From Bromus sterilis (Eukaryota > Streptophyta > Magnoliopsida > Poales > Poaceae): 64,000 bases of DNA. The notes beneath the pieces are model-generated. The model was not told the origin of the DNA. It saw only the letters and a program-made list of their open reading frames with translations, and did not search any database. This document shows positions 52,701-64,000 of this stretch, one piece after another (the first letter of the stretch is position 1; every line of letters starts with the position of its first letter). A program made the translations under genes and the position numbers. The stretch is from positions 186,001 to 250,000 of the forward strand of contig OX465600.1 in assembly GCA_950022295.1 (NCBI GenBank), in the 5' to 3' direction.

Positions 52701-53896
52701 GGTGGCCCAAGATGATTTACCATTTGAAAACCGTGTGTGTGTCTGTTGGGTCGCTCCTGGCAGATATTGTTTTAAAACAACTTGGGCCAGCGGAGACATG
52801 GTTTCTTTGTTGGTCCACCCCAGGGAGCTAGGGGGTTGTCCACATATGTTTGGGCAACCTATCCGACCTCATCCAGTCTGTAGAGGCCGATTCGAGAGCG
52901 CGGCCGGCTTTTGAGTTGGATGTCGACTCACCGGGGGCCACCCGGATTTGTTCGTTGTTAGCTAGAGGGACTTGTCGTTTCGGATCTCTTGGAACTAAAT
53001 CATAAAATGGTTGCCTATAATGGGTAGCAACTGAGAGAGATGGGCGTGCGTGCGGAGCCTCGTAATGGGCAGTTGGTACACCCCTGCAGGGTTAAATCTT
53101 TTCGAGAAGCCGTGTCCACGGTTATGGACGACTTGAGACCTACTCCTTGTTCATAGACAACAACAACTGAGATAATATTAATATAACTTGATCAACGTGT
53201 GTGTGTGCCTTGACTGCTTCTTCTTCGTCGGGATGCGAAGAGGAGGACAAGGATAGGATAGGTGTTATGTTTGCGTAAGTCGTTGATAGCAAGACTTGTT
53301 GGAGGCGATTCCTCATCGAATGCTTGGCTTCTTACCTTACTCTCTAGATCGTTAGCCACTTCATAAATGCTAGTGCGGCAGCAACCTCACCACTTACCCC
53401 TTCCTTACCGTAAACTACTAGTTGTCCTAGAATGACGAGTGATGAAGTCCTTGCTGGGTCAGATGACCACTACAGTTGGATGCTGAGTACCTCTGTACTC
53501 ATGATACTACCCCCAACTCTTTTTCAGGGTTCTTGATCGACGACAGGTATGGTGATCGACGTTTCACGTGGAGACTCGATGAAGACTAGTTAGGCGGATC
53601 CCGGCGGAGGGCCTGGACCCGTGTGGTTATGGGATCGTTGTTTTTCTCTTTTCCACTAGGCATTTGCTTGTAGTCTGTACTCAGACATATATCTTCCGTT
53701 GTTGTATTGTATTTGAGGCAGTTGTATGCCGATTGTATGAGATGTTGTATCATGTATCTGTAATGTTGTGATATCATGTTGGAAATCCGGGGCATATGGC
53801 TTTGTCATATGTCGCGGTGGGTTCGATATGTGCTTCGTCCCAGGATCTGGGTGGAAACACCTAGATCTGGAACAGTACCGCATATCGGGCCTTACA
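49750..53896 (+). mobile_element. Solo LTR of a large Gypsy-type retroelement (4147 bp)
   Basis: Starts TGTAACAGCCC and ends GGCCTTACA, so TG...CA ends within a 5-bp inverted TGTAA/TTACA. It is flanked by 5-bp direct repeats. No primer site, polypurine tract or pol-like domain is present, and no second LTR is attached, so it is best explained as a solo LTR left by LTR-LTR recombination. The first 470 bp are followed by a TATA box, a strongly GC-rich stretch (about 50220-51000), then T-rich sequence. Its last 756 bp match the inverted element at 63249-64000. LTRs of this size occur in non-coding LARD-like and some Gypsy families of cereals; I cannot name the family. Open frames of 189-259 codons in the GC-rich part are judged non-coding; the longest starts with TTG, not ATG. 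Confidence 0.88.
50218..50226 (+). promoter_or_regulatory. TATA box of the solo LTR
   Basis: TATATAAAG lies about 470 bp into the LTR. It is followed by TTAGGGTTT at 50249 and AAACCCTAG at 50327, the telo-box type motif found near starts of many plant genes. Promoter function is inferred. Confidence 0.6.
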
Positions 53897-53901
53897 GTTA
53901 C
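53897..53901. repeat. Target site duplication, right (GTTAC)
   Basis: Second copy of the 5-bp duplication, continuing as normal satellite (GTTACATGGGC). Confidence 0.92.
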
Positions 53902-55893
53902 ATGGGCTATTAATCACTGTTTTGGGTCCCCGTAGTGATTTCCACCATTGACGAACCCCAGGGTGCATTTACGTGTCGGTTATCAACTCTCGCAGTTTTG
54001 GCCAATTCTGGCCTGTTTCATGGGCTATTATTCACAGTTACATGGGCTATTAATCACCGTTTTGGGTCCCCGGGGATATTTCCACCATTGACGAACCCCA
54101 GGGTGCATTTACATGTCGGTCATCAACACTCGCAGTTTTGGCCGATTCTGGCCTGTTTCATGGGCTATTAATCACAGTTACATGGGCTATTAATCGCCGT
54201 TTTGGGTCCCCGGAGTGATTTCCACCATGGACGAACCCCAGGGTGCATTTACGTGCCGGTCATCAACACTCGCAGTTTTTGCCGATTCCTGCCTGTTTCA
54301 TGGGCTATTAATCATAGTTACATGGGCTATTAATCACCATTTTGGGTCCCCGGAGTGATTTCCACCATTGACGAACCCCAGGGTGCATTTACGTGCCGGA
54401 CATCAACACTCGCAGTTTTTGCCGATTCTGGCCCATTTCATGGGCTATTAATCACAGTTACATGGGCTATTAATCTACGTTTTGGGTCCCCGGAGTGATT
54501 TCCACCATTCACGAACCCCAGGGTGCATTTACATGCCGGTCATCAATACTCCCAGTTTTGGCCGATTCTGCCTGCTTCATGGGCTATTAATCACAGTTAC
54601 ATGGGGTATTAATCACCGTTTTGGGTCCCCGGAGTGATTTCCACCATTCACGAACCCCATGGTGCATTTACGTGCCTGTAATCAACACTCGCAGTTTTTG
54701 CCGATTCTGGCCTGTTTCATGGGCTATTATTCACAGTTACATGGGCTATTAATCACCGTTTTGGGTCCCCGGAGTGATTTCCACCATTGACGAACCCCGG
54801 GGTGCATTTACGTGTCGGTCATCAACACTCGCTGTTTTGGCCGTTTCTGGCCTGTTTCATGGGCTATTAATCACAGTTACATGGGCTATTAATCACCGTT
54901 TTGGGTCCCCGGAGTGATTTCCACCATTGACGAACCCTAGGGTGCATTTACGTGCCGGTAATCAACACGCGCAGTTTTGGCCGATTCTGGCCTGTTTCAT
55001 GGGCTATTAATCACAGTTACATGGGCTATTAGTCACCGTTTTGGGTCCCCGGAGTGATTTCCACCATGGACGAACCCCGGGGTGCATTTACGTGTCGGTC
55101 ATCAACACTCGCTGTTTTGGCCGTTTCTGGCCTGTTTCATGGGCTATTAATCACAGTTACATGGGCTATTAATCACCGTTTTGGGTCCCCGGAGTGCTTT
55201 CCACCATTCACGAACCCCAGGGTGCATTTACGTGTCGGTCATCAACACTCTCAGTTTTGGCCGATTCTGGCCTGTTTGATGGGCTATTAATCACCGTTAG
55301 ATGGGCTATTAATCACCGTTTTGGGTCCCCGGAGTGATTTCCACCATTCACGAACCCCAGGGTGCATTTATGTGCCGGTCATCAACACTCCCACTTTTTG
55401 CCGATTCCTGCCTGTTTCATGGGCTATTAATCATAGTTACATGGGCTATTAATCACCATTTTGGGTCCCCGGAGTGATTTCCACCATTGACGAACCCGAG
55501 GGTGCATTTACGTGACGCTCATCAACACTCGCAGTTTTGGCCGATTATGGCCTGTTTCATGGGCTATTAGTCACAGTTACATGGGCTATTAATCACCGTT
55601 TTGGGTCCCCGGAGTGATTTCCACCATTCACGAACCCCAGGGTGCATTTATGTGCCGGTCATCAACACTCCCAGTTTTTGCCGATTCCTGCCTGTTTCAT
55701 GGGCTATTAATCATAGTTACATGGGCTATTAATCACCATTTTGGGTCCCCGGGGTGATTTCCACCATTGACGAACCCGAGGGTGCATTTACGTGACGCTC
55801 ATCAACACTCGCAGTTTTGGCCGATTATGGCCTGTTTCATGGGCTATTAGTCACAGTTACATGGGCTATTAATCAACGTTTTGGGTCCCCGGA

Positions 55894-57545
55894 GTGATTT
55901 CCACCATTGACGAACCCCAGGGTGCATTTACGTGCCGGTCATCAACTCTTGCAATTTTGGCCGATTCAGGCTTGTTTCATGGGCTATTATTCAAAGTTAC
56001 ATGGGCTATTAATCACCGTTTTGGGTCCCCGGGGCGATTTCCACCATTGACGAAACCAGGGTGCATTTACGTGCCGGTCATCAACATTCGCAGTTTTTGC
56101 CGATTCTGGCCTGTTTCATGGGCTATTAATCACTGTTTTGGGTCTCCGGAGTGATTTCCACCATTGTCGAACCCTAGGGTTCATTTACGTGTCGGTCATC
56201 AACACTCGCAGTTTTGGCCGATTCTGGAATGTTTAATGGGCTATTAGTCACAGTTACATGGGCTATTAATCACCGTTTTGGGTCCTCGGAGTGATTTCCA
56301 CCATTGACGAACACCAGGGTGCATTTACGCGGTCATCAACACTCGCAGTTTTTGCCGATTCTGGCATGTTTCATGGGCTATTAATCACAGTTACATGGGC
56401 TATTAATCACCGTTTTGGGTCCCCGGAGTGATTTCCACCATTGACGAACCCCATGGTGCATTTACGTGCCGGTCGTCAACACTCCCAGTTTTTGCCGATT
56501 CCTGCCTGTTTCATGGGCTATTAATCATAGTTACATGGGCTATTAATCACAATTTTGGGTCCCCTGAGTGATTTCCACCATTGACGAACCCGAGGGTGCA
56601 TTTACGTGCCGGACATCAACACTCACAGTTTTTGCCGATTCTGGCCCATTTCATGGGCTATTAATCACAGTTACATGGGCTATTAATCAACGTTTTGGGT
56701 CCCCGGAGTGATTTCCACCATTCACGAACCCCAGGGTGCATTTACATGCAAGTCATCAATACTCCCAGTTTTGGCCGATTCTGGCCTGTTTCATGGGCTA
56801 TTAATCACAGTTACATGGGGTATTAATCACCGTTTTGGGTCCCCGGAGTGATTTCCACCATTTACGAACCCCATGGTGCATTTACGTGCCGGTCATCAAC
56901 ACTCGCAGTTTTTCCCGCTTCTGGCATGTTTCATGGGCTATTAATCACAGTTACATGGGCTATTAATCAACGTTTTGGGTCCCCGGAGTGATTTTCACCA
57001 TTGAGGAACCCCGGGGTGCATTTACGTGCCGGTCATCAACACTCGTAGTTTTGGGTCCCCGGAGCGATTTCATGGGCTATTAATCACAGTTACATGGGCT
57101 ATTAATCACCGTTTTGGGTGCCCGGAATGATTTCCACCATTGACGAACCCCAGGGTGCATTTACGTGCCGGTCATCAACATTCGCAGTTTTGGCTGATTT
57201 TGGCCTGTTTCATGGGCTATTAATCACATTTACATGGGCTATTAATCACCGTTTTGTGTCCCCAAAGTGATTTCCACCATTGACGAACCGAAGGGTGCAT
57301 TTACGTGCTGGTCACCAACGTTCGCAGTTTTAGCTTATTCTGCCTGTTTCATGGGCTATTAATCATAGTCACATGGGCTATTAATCACCGTTTTGTGTCC
57401 CCGGAGTGATTTCCACCATTGACGAACCCCCTGGTGCATTTACGTGACGCTCATCAACACTCGCAGTTTTGGCCGATTATGGCCTGTTTCATGGGCTATT
57501 AGTCACAGTTACATGGGCTATTAATCACCGTTTTGGGTCCCCGGA
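55894..57545 (+). repeat. 1652-bp satellite HOR, copy 1
   Basis: Unit order (TCTTGCAATTTTGGCC, CATTGTCGAACC, CATTTACGCGGTCATC, CATGCAAGTCATCAATAC) repeats at an offset of 1652 bp. It carries the chimeric mini-unit at 57044-57077. Confidence 0.8.
57044..57077 (+). repeat. Chimeric mini-unit junction, copy 3
   Basis: Same compressed unit as 36981-37014, with GTAG in place of GCAG. Confidence 0.8.
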
Positions 57546-58835
57546 GTGATTTCCACCATTGACGAACCCCAGGGTGCATTTACGTGCCGGTCATCAACTC
57601 TCGCAATTTTGGCCGATTCTGGTTTGTTTCATGGGCTATTATTCACAGTTACATGGGCTATTAATCACCGTTTTGGGTCCCCGGGGCGATTTCCACCATT
57701 GACGAACCCAGGGTGCATTTACGTGTCGTTCATCAACATTCGCAGTTTTTTCCGATTCTGGCCTGTTTCATGGGCTATTAATCACTGTTTTGGGTCTCCG
57801 GAGTGATTTCCACCATTGTCGAACCCCAGGGTTCATTTACGTGTCAGTCATCAACACTCGCAGTTTTGGCCGATTCTGGAATGTTTAATGGGCTATTAGT
57901 CACAGTTACATGGGCTATTAATCACCGTTTTGGGTCCTCGGAGTGATTTCCACCATTGACGAACACCAGGGTGCATTTACGCGGTCATCAACACTCGCAG
58001 TTTTTGCCGATTCTGGCATGTTTCATGGGCTATTAATCACAATTACATGGGCTATTAATCACCGTTTTGGGTCCCCGGAGTGATTTCCACCATTGACGAA
58101 CCCCAAGGTGCATTTACGTGCCGGTCATCAACACTCCCAGTTTTTGCCGATTCCTGCCTGTTTCATGGGCTATTAATCATAGTTACATGGGTTATTAATC
58201 ACCATTTTGGGTCCCCGGAGTGATTTCAACCATTGAGGAACCCGAGGTTGCATTTACGTGCCGGACATCAAGACTCATAGTTTTTGCCGATTCTGGCCCA
58301 TATCATGGGCTATTAATCACGGTTACATGGGCTATTAATCAACGTTTTGGGTCCCCGGAGTGATTTCCACCATTCACGAACCCCAGGGTGCATTTACATG
58401 CCGGTCATCAATACTCCCAGTTTTGGCCAATTCTGGCCTGTTTCATGGGCTATTAATCACAGTTACATGGGGTATTAATCACCGTTTTGGGTCCCCGGAG
58501 TGATTTCCGCCATTCACGAACCCCATGGTGCATTTACGTGCCGGTCATCAACACTCGCAGTTTTTGCTGCTTCTGGCCTGTATCCTGGGCTATTAATCAC
58601 AGTTACATGGGCTATTAATCAACGTTTTGGGTCCCCGGAGTGATTTTCACCATTGAGGAACCCCGGGGTGCATTTACGTGCCGGTCATCAACACTCGTAG
58701 TTTTGGGTCCCCGGAGCGATTTCATGGGCTATTAATCACAGTTACATGGGCTATTAATCACCGTTTTGGGTCCCCGGAATGATTTCCACCATTGACGAAC
58801 CCCAGGGTGCATTTACGTGCCGGTCATCAACATTC
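57546..58835 (+). repeat. 1652-bp satellite HOR, copy 2 (cut short)
   Basis: Follows copy 1 with an exact 1652-bp offset up to about 58835. There it switches inside one unit to an earlier point of the HOR, so that the following copy is offset by 2724 bp from copy 1 (for example 59768 against 57044, and 60270 against 57546). Confidence 0.75.
58696..58729 (+). repeat. Chimeric mini-unit junction, copy 4
   Basis: Offset 1652 bp from copy 3 and sharing its GTAG variant. Confidence 0.8.
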
Positions 58836-59767
58836 GCAGTTTTTGCCGATTCTGGCCTGTTTCATGGGCTATTAATCACTGTTTTGGGTCTCCGGAGTGA
58901 TTTCCACCATTGTCGAACCCTAGGGTTCATTTACGTGTCGGTCATCAACACTCGCAGTTTTTGCCGATTCTGGAATGTTTAATGGGCTATTAATCACCGT
59001 TTTGGGTCCTCGGAGTGATTTCCACCATTGACGAACACCAGGGTGCATTTACGCGGTCATCAACACTCGCAGTTTTTGCCGATTCTGGCATGTTTCATGG
59101 GCTATTAATCACAGTTACATGGGCTATTAATCACCGTTTTGGGTCCCCGGAGTGATTTCCACCATTGACGAACCCCATGGTGCATTTACGTGCTGGTCGT
59201 CAACACTCCCAGTTTTTGCCGATTCCTGCCTGTTTCATGGGCTATTAATCATAGTTACATGGGCTATTAATCACCATTTTGGGTCCCCGGAGTGATTTCC
59301 ACCATTGACGAACCCGAGGGTGCATTTACGTGCCGGACATCAACACTCACAGTTTTTGCCGATTCTGGCCCATTTCATGGGCTATTAATCACAGTTACAT
59401 GGGCTATTAATCAACGTTTTGGGTCCCCGGAGTGATTTCCACCATTCACGAACCCCAGGGTGCATTTACATGCAAGTCATAAATACTCCCAGTTTTGGCC
59501 GATTCTGGCCTGTTTCATGGGCTATTAATCACAGTTACATGGGGTATTAATCACCGTTTTGGGTCCCCGGAGTGATTTTCACCATTCACGAACCCCATGG
59601 TGCATTTACGTGCCGGTCATCAACACTCGCAGTTTTTCCCGCTTCTGGCATGTTTCATGGGCTATTAATCACAGTTACATGGGCTATTAATCAACGTTTT
59701 GGGTCCCCGGAGTGATTTTCACCATTGAGGAACCCCGGGGTGCATTTACGTGCCGGTCATCAACACT

Positions 59768-59801
59768 CGTAGTTTTGGGTCCCCGGAGCGATTTCATGGG
59801 C
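59768..59801 (+). repeat. Chimeric mini-unit junction, copy 5
   Basis: Offset 1072 bp from copy 4 and 2724 bp from copy 3, again with GTAG. Confidence 0.8.
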
Positions 59802-62500
59802 TATTAATCACAGTTACATGGGCTATTAATCACCGTTTTGGGTGCCCGGAATGATTTCCACCATTGACGAACCCCAGGGTGCATTTACGTGCCGGTCATC
59901 AACATTCGCAGTTTTGGCTGATTTTGGCCTGTTTCATGGGCTATTAATCACATTTACATGGGCTATTAATCACCGTTTTGTGTCCCCAAAGTGATTTCCA
60001 CCATTGACGAACCGAAGGGTGCATTTACGTGATGGTCACCAACATTCGCAGTTTTGGCTTATTCTGCCTGTTTCATGGGCTATTAATCATAGTCACATGG
60101 GCTATTAATCACCGTTTTGTGTCCCCGGAGTGATTTCCACCATTGACGAACCCCATGGTGCATTTACGTGACGCTCATCAACACTCGCAGTTTTGGCCGA
60201 TTATGGCCTATTTCATGGGCTATTAGTCACAGTTACATGGGCTATTAATCACCGTTTTGGGTCCCCGGAGTGATTTCCATCATTGACGAACCCCAGGGTG
60301 CATTTACGTGCCGGTCATCAACTCTCGCAATTTTGGCCGATTCTGGCCTGTTTCATGGGCTATTATTCACAGTTACATGGGCTATTAATCACCGTTTTGG
60401 GTCCCCGGGGCGATTTCCACCATTGACGAACCCAGGGTGCATTTACGTGCCGGTCATCAACATTCGCAGTTTTTTCCGATTCTGGCCTGTTTCATGGGCT
60501 ATTAATCACTGTTTTGGGTCTCCGGAGTGATTTCCACCATTGTCGAACCCCAGGGTTCATTTACGTGTCGGTCATCAACACTCGCAGTTTTGGCCGATTC
60601 TGGAATGTTTAATGGGCTATTAGTCACAGTTACATGGGCTATTAATCACCGTTTTGGGTCCTCGGAGTGATTTCCACCATTGACGAACACCAGGGTGCAT
60701 TTACGTGCCGGTCATCAACATTCGCAGTTTTTGCCGATTCTGGCCTGTTTCATGGACTATTAATCACTGTTTTTGGTCTCCGGAGTGATTTCCACCATTG
60801 TCGAACCCCAGGGTTCATTTACGTGTCGGTCATCAACACTCGCAGTTTTGGCCGATTATGGAATGTTTAATGGGCTATTAGTCACAGTTACATGGGCTAT
60901 TAATCACCGTTTTGGGTCCTCGGAGTGATTTCCACCATTGACGAACACCAGGGTGCATTTACGCGGTCATCAACACTCGCAGTTTTTGCCGATTCTGGCA
61001 TGTTTCATGGGCTATTAATCACCGTTACATGGGCTATGAATCACCGTTTTGGGTCCCCGGAGTGATTTCCACCATTGACGAACCCCATGGTGCATTTACG
61101 TGCCAGTCATCAACACTCGCAATTTTTGCCGATTCTGGTCTGGTTCATGGGCTAGTAATCACAGTTACATGGGCTATTAATCACCGTTTTGGGTCCCCGG
61201 AATGATTTCCACCATTGACGAACCCCAGGGTGCATTTACGTGTCGGTCATCAACATTTGTAGTTTTGGCTGATTTTGGCCTATTTCATGGGCTATTAATC
61301 ACCGTTTTGTGTCCCCAAAGTGATTTCCACCATTGACGAACCGAAGGGTGCATTTACGTGTCGGTCATCAACATTCGCAGTTTTGGCTTATTCTCCCTGT
61401 TTCATGGGCTATTAATCACAGTTACATGGGCTATTAATCACCGTTTTGTGTCCCCGGAGTGATTTCCACCATTGACGAACCCCATGGTGCATTTACGTGA
61501 CGCTCATCAACACTCGTAGTTTGGGCCGATTATGGCCTGTTTCATGGGCTATTAGTCACAGTTACATGGGCTATTAATCACCGTTTTGGGTCCCCGGAAT
61601 GATTTCCACCATTGACGAACCCTAGGGTGCATTTACGTGCCGGTCATCAACTCTCTCAGTTTTGGCCGATTCTGGCCTCTTTCATGGGCTATTATTCACA
61701 GTTACATGGGCTATTAATCACCGTTTTTTGTCCCCGGGGCGATTGCCACCATTGATGAACCCAGGGTGCATTTACGTGTCGGTCATCAACATTCGCAGTT
61801 TTTGCCGATTCTGGCCTGTTTCATGGGCTATTAATCACCGTTTTGGGTCTCCGCAGTGATTTCCACCATTGTCGAACCCCAGGGTTCATTTACGTGTCGG
61901 TCATCAACACTCGCAGTTTTGGCCGATTCTAGAATGTTTAATGGGCTATTAGTCACAGTTACATGGGCTATTAATCACCGTTTTGGGTCCCCGGAGTGAT
62001 TTCCACCATTGACGAACAACAGGGTGCATTTCCGTGTCGGTCATCAACACTCGCAGTTTTTGTCGATTCTGGCATGTTTCATGGGCTATTAATCACAGTT
62101 ACATGGGCTATTAATCACCGTTTTGGGTCCCCGGAGTGATTTCCACCATTGGCGAACCCCATGGTGCATTTACGTGTCGGTCATCAACACTCGCATTTTT
62201 TGCCGATTCTGGCCTGGTTCATGGGCTAGTAATCATAGTTACATGGGCTATTAATCACTGTTTTGGGTCCCCGGAGTGATTTCCACCATTCACGAACCCA
62301 GGGTGCATTTACATGCCGGTCATCAACACTCGCAGTTTTGGCTGATTCTGGCAGTTTTCATGGGCTATTACTCACAGTTACATGGGCTATTGATCACCGT
62401 TTTGGGTCCCGGAGTGATTTCCACCATCCACGAACCCCAGGGTGCATTTACGTGTCGGTCATCAACACTCGCAGTTTTGGCCGATTATGGCCTGTTTCAT

Positions 62501-63248
62501 TTACAAGATGCCTATGCATAAGGAGCGGGTTAGGCTTAAATGTGTTTCATATTTGCTTCTTGATGCTCTCTTTTTCTTCAAATCCTTATTCTTATAAGAG
62601 TATCTTTTAAAATCTTCATGCCTAGCTTAAAGGCATAAAAGAAAGCGCTTGTTGGGAGGCAACCCAATTTGCTTTTACTTCTGTTTTTAGTGGTCTTGAT
62701 GATTGTTACTACTGTAGCAACATCATTGTATGTTTATTTTTCAAGCTTTCTGCCATTTATAGCCTCATATGACAAGGGAAGTGAAAGTTGTGACATGTTG
62801 TCCAGAAAACAGATTCTGTCCTCGTGACGGGAAAAAATCATAGAAAAATCCCATTTCATCTTTTTGAGCTGATTGTTTTACACAGCGTGCTCTATACAAT
62901 CACGAAACTTTCGTATGTTCTGATTTTTTTGATTTGAGTTGCAGAAGTACCCCTAAAAAACTCTTTACTACCTGCTGTTCTGTTTTTCACAGATTCTGCC
63001 ACGTTTTGTCTCTCCTAACTTTTGCAAACCTTAAGCTTCGTTTTTCTTTGCAAAAACTTTTTGGAAATCTTGAGAAACAGTAGCTCTTCAAGAATATCTT
63101 TATTTCCAGTAAGGGAAAAAATAATTTGATAGGGTACTAACCTCTCTAATCAGTTTACAATGAGTTGTGTATGGAGGGAGTTTTCAAGTGTGCGATGGAA
63201 GATGATGAAAGAAGATCCTGGAGTGTCAAATGCTCAAGCTTGGCGATG
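62501..63248 (+). mobile_element. Probable Gypsy (Athila-type) retroelement fragment
   Basis: Satellite ends at 62500 and unrelated, T-rich DNA begins. It contains GCGCTTGTTGGGAGGCAACC at about 62647 and GGAGTGTCAAATGCTCAAGC near 63220, stretches I remember from the 3' part of Athila-like Gypsy elements common in wheat and barley. There is no protein domain. The fragment is cut on the left by the satellite and on the right by the inverted large LTR at 63249, inside CAAGCTTGGCGATG. The family assignment is from memory and moderate. Confidence 0.5.
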
Positions 63249-64000
63249 TGTAAGGCCCGATATGCGGTACTGTTCCAGATCTAGGTGTTTCCACCCAGAT
63301 CCGGGGACGAAGCACATATCGGTCCCACCGCGACATATGACGAAGCCATATGCCCCGGATTTCCAACATGATATCACAACATTACAGATACAGGATACAA
63401 CATCTCATACAATCGGCATACTACTGCCTCAAATACATTACATCAGCGGAAGATATATGTCTGAGTACAGACTACAAGCAAATGCCTAGTGGCAAAGAGA
63501 AAAACATCGATCCCATAACCACACGGGTCCAGGCCCTCCGCCGGGATCCGCCTAACTAGTCGTCGTCGAGTCTCCACGTGAAACGTCGATCACCATACCT
63601 GTTGTTGATCAGAACCCTGAAAAGAGTTTGGGGGTAGAATCATGAGTACAGAGGTACTCAGCATCCAACTGTAGTGGTCATCTGACCCAGCAAGGACTTC
63701 ATCACTCGTCATTCTAGGACAACTAGTAGTTTACGGTAAGGAAGGGGTAAGTGGTGAGGTTGCTGCCGCACTAGCATTTATGAAGTGGCTAAAGATCTAG
63801 AGAGTAAGATAAGAAGCCAAGCATTCGATGAGGAATCGCCTCCAACAAGTCTGCTATCCACCTACTACGCAAACATAACACCTATCCTATCCTTGTCCTC
63901 CTCTTCGCATCACGACAAAGAAGAAGCAGTCAAGGCACACACACGTTGATCAAATTATAGTAAGATTATCTCAGCTGTTGTTGTCTATGAACAAGGAGTA
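63249..64000 (-). mobile_element. Second copy of the large LTR, inverted and cut by the window end
   Basis: Begins TGTAAGGCCCG, the reverse complement of the solo LTR's 3' end, and follows it collinearly for 752 bp (against 53141-53896) with scattered substitutions and small indels. The five bases before it (CGATG, 63244-63248) would be the target duplication. Whether it is a solo LTR or a full element cannot be told here. Confidence 0.88.

Larger units (their letters stand above)
53897..62500 (+). repeat. Satellite block B, part 3
   Basis: About 61 units, same orientation as parts 1 and 2. HOR copies are related by offsets of 1652 and 2724 bp from about 55.9 kb on. Near its right end units become irregular (GGGTCCCGGAG with lost bases, CCATCCACGAAC). 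It stops abruptly inside a unit at GGCCTGTTTCAT. Confidence 0.95.

Noticed and set aside
49750..53896. DNA transposon with TGTAA/TTACA inverted ends
   Set aside because: The inverted repeat is only 5 bp, the ends are TG...CA, the duplication is 5 bp, and the interior has LTR promoter layout and no transposase. A solo LTR is the simpler reading.
1..62500. CENP-B-box-like motif around GGTTCGTCAATGGTGG
   Set aside because: Only the TTCG half matches; the required downstream CGGG is not at the right spacing.
1..64000. tRNA, rRNA or a host gene
   Set aside because: No recognisable tRNA or rRNA sequence and no exon-like frame outside mobile elements was seen on either strand.

Overview
This is plant nuclear heterochromatin with no host protein-coding gene that I can support. 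About 49 kb (roughly three quarters) is one tandem satellite with units near 140 bp. Its core, including the stretch around GGGCTATTAATCACCG followed by TTTTGGGTCCCC, resembles as I recall it the pSc119.2 / 120-bp satellite family of rye, wheat, Aegilops and oat relatives. The non-satellite DNA is an Angela/BARE-like Copia element and a large Gypsy-style LTR. Together these point to a Triticeae (or possibly oat) chromosome, most likely a subtelomeric or interstitial heterochromatic block. The species cannot be fixed from this window.

Layout. 1-30150: satellite block A in one orientation, open at the left edge of the window. It holds a higher-order-repeat (HOR) domain (1-9815), a 650-bp module (10026-10675), a second domain rich in short 118-bp units, and a second copy of that module (29341-29990). 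At about 30150 the array flips orientation. 30151-62500: satellite block B in the opposite orientation, with its own HORs (1118 bp, and offsets of 1652/2724 bp), interrupted twice. 37841-47345 is a Copia retroelement with two 2.14-kb LTRs, plus a 170-bp copy of its own 3' internal end stuck outside the left LTR. 49750-53896 is a 4147-bp solo LTR with perfect 5-bp target duplications (GTTAC). 62501-63248 leaves the satellite and looks like a Gypsy (Athila-type) fragment. At 63249 an inverted, incomplete second copy of the large LTR begins and runs off the window.

How the parts relate. The satellite unit appears to be built from a 118-bp core plus one, two or three copies of a 22-bp subrepeat (118, 140 and 162 bp units). 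Units are arranged in HORs that are far more alike between HOR copies than between neighbouring units, the signature of recent unequal exchange. The Copia element has lost its coding capacity (gag, protease/integrase, RT and RNase H remnants carry stops and frame changes), yet its two LTRs differ by only about 1%. Its U3 region carries a strictly 10-bp-phased array of GAA/TTC modules that fits the heat-shock-element consensus, present in both LTRs; this is the most interesting regulatory signal in the window.

Short open frames in the satellite and in the GC-rich LTR parts are judged non-coding. All identities and counts were made by eye; family names rest on remembered sequence features, not on a search.
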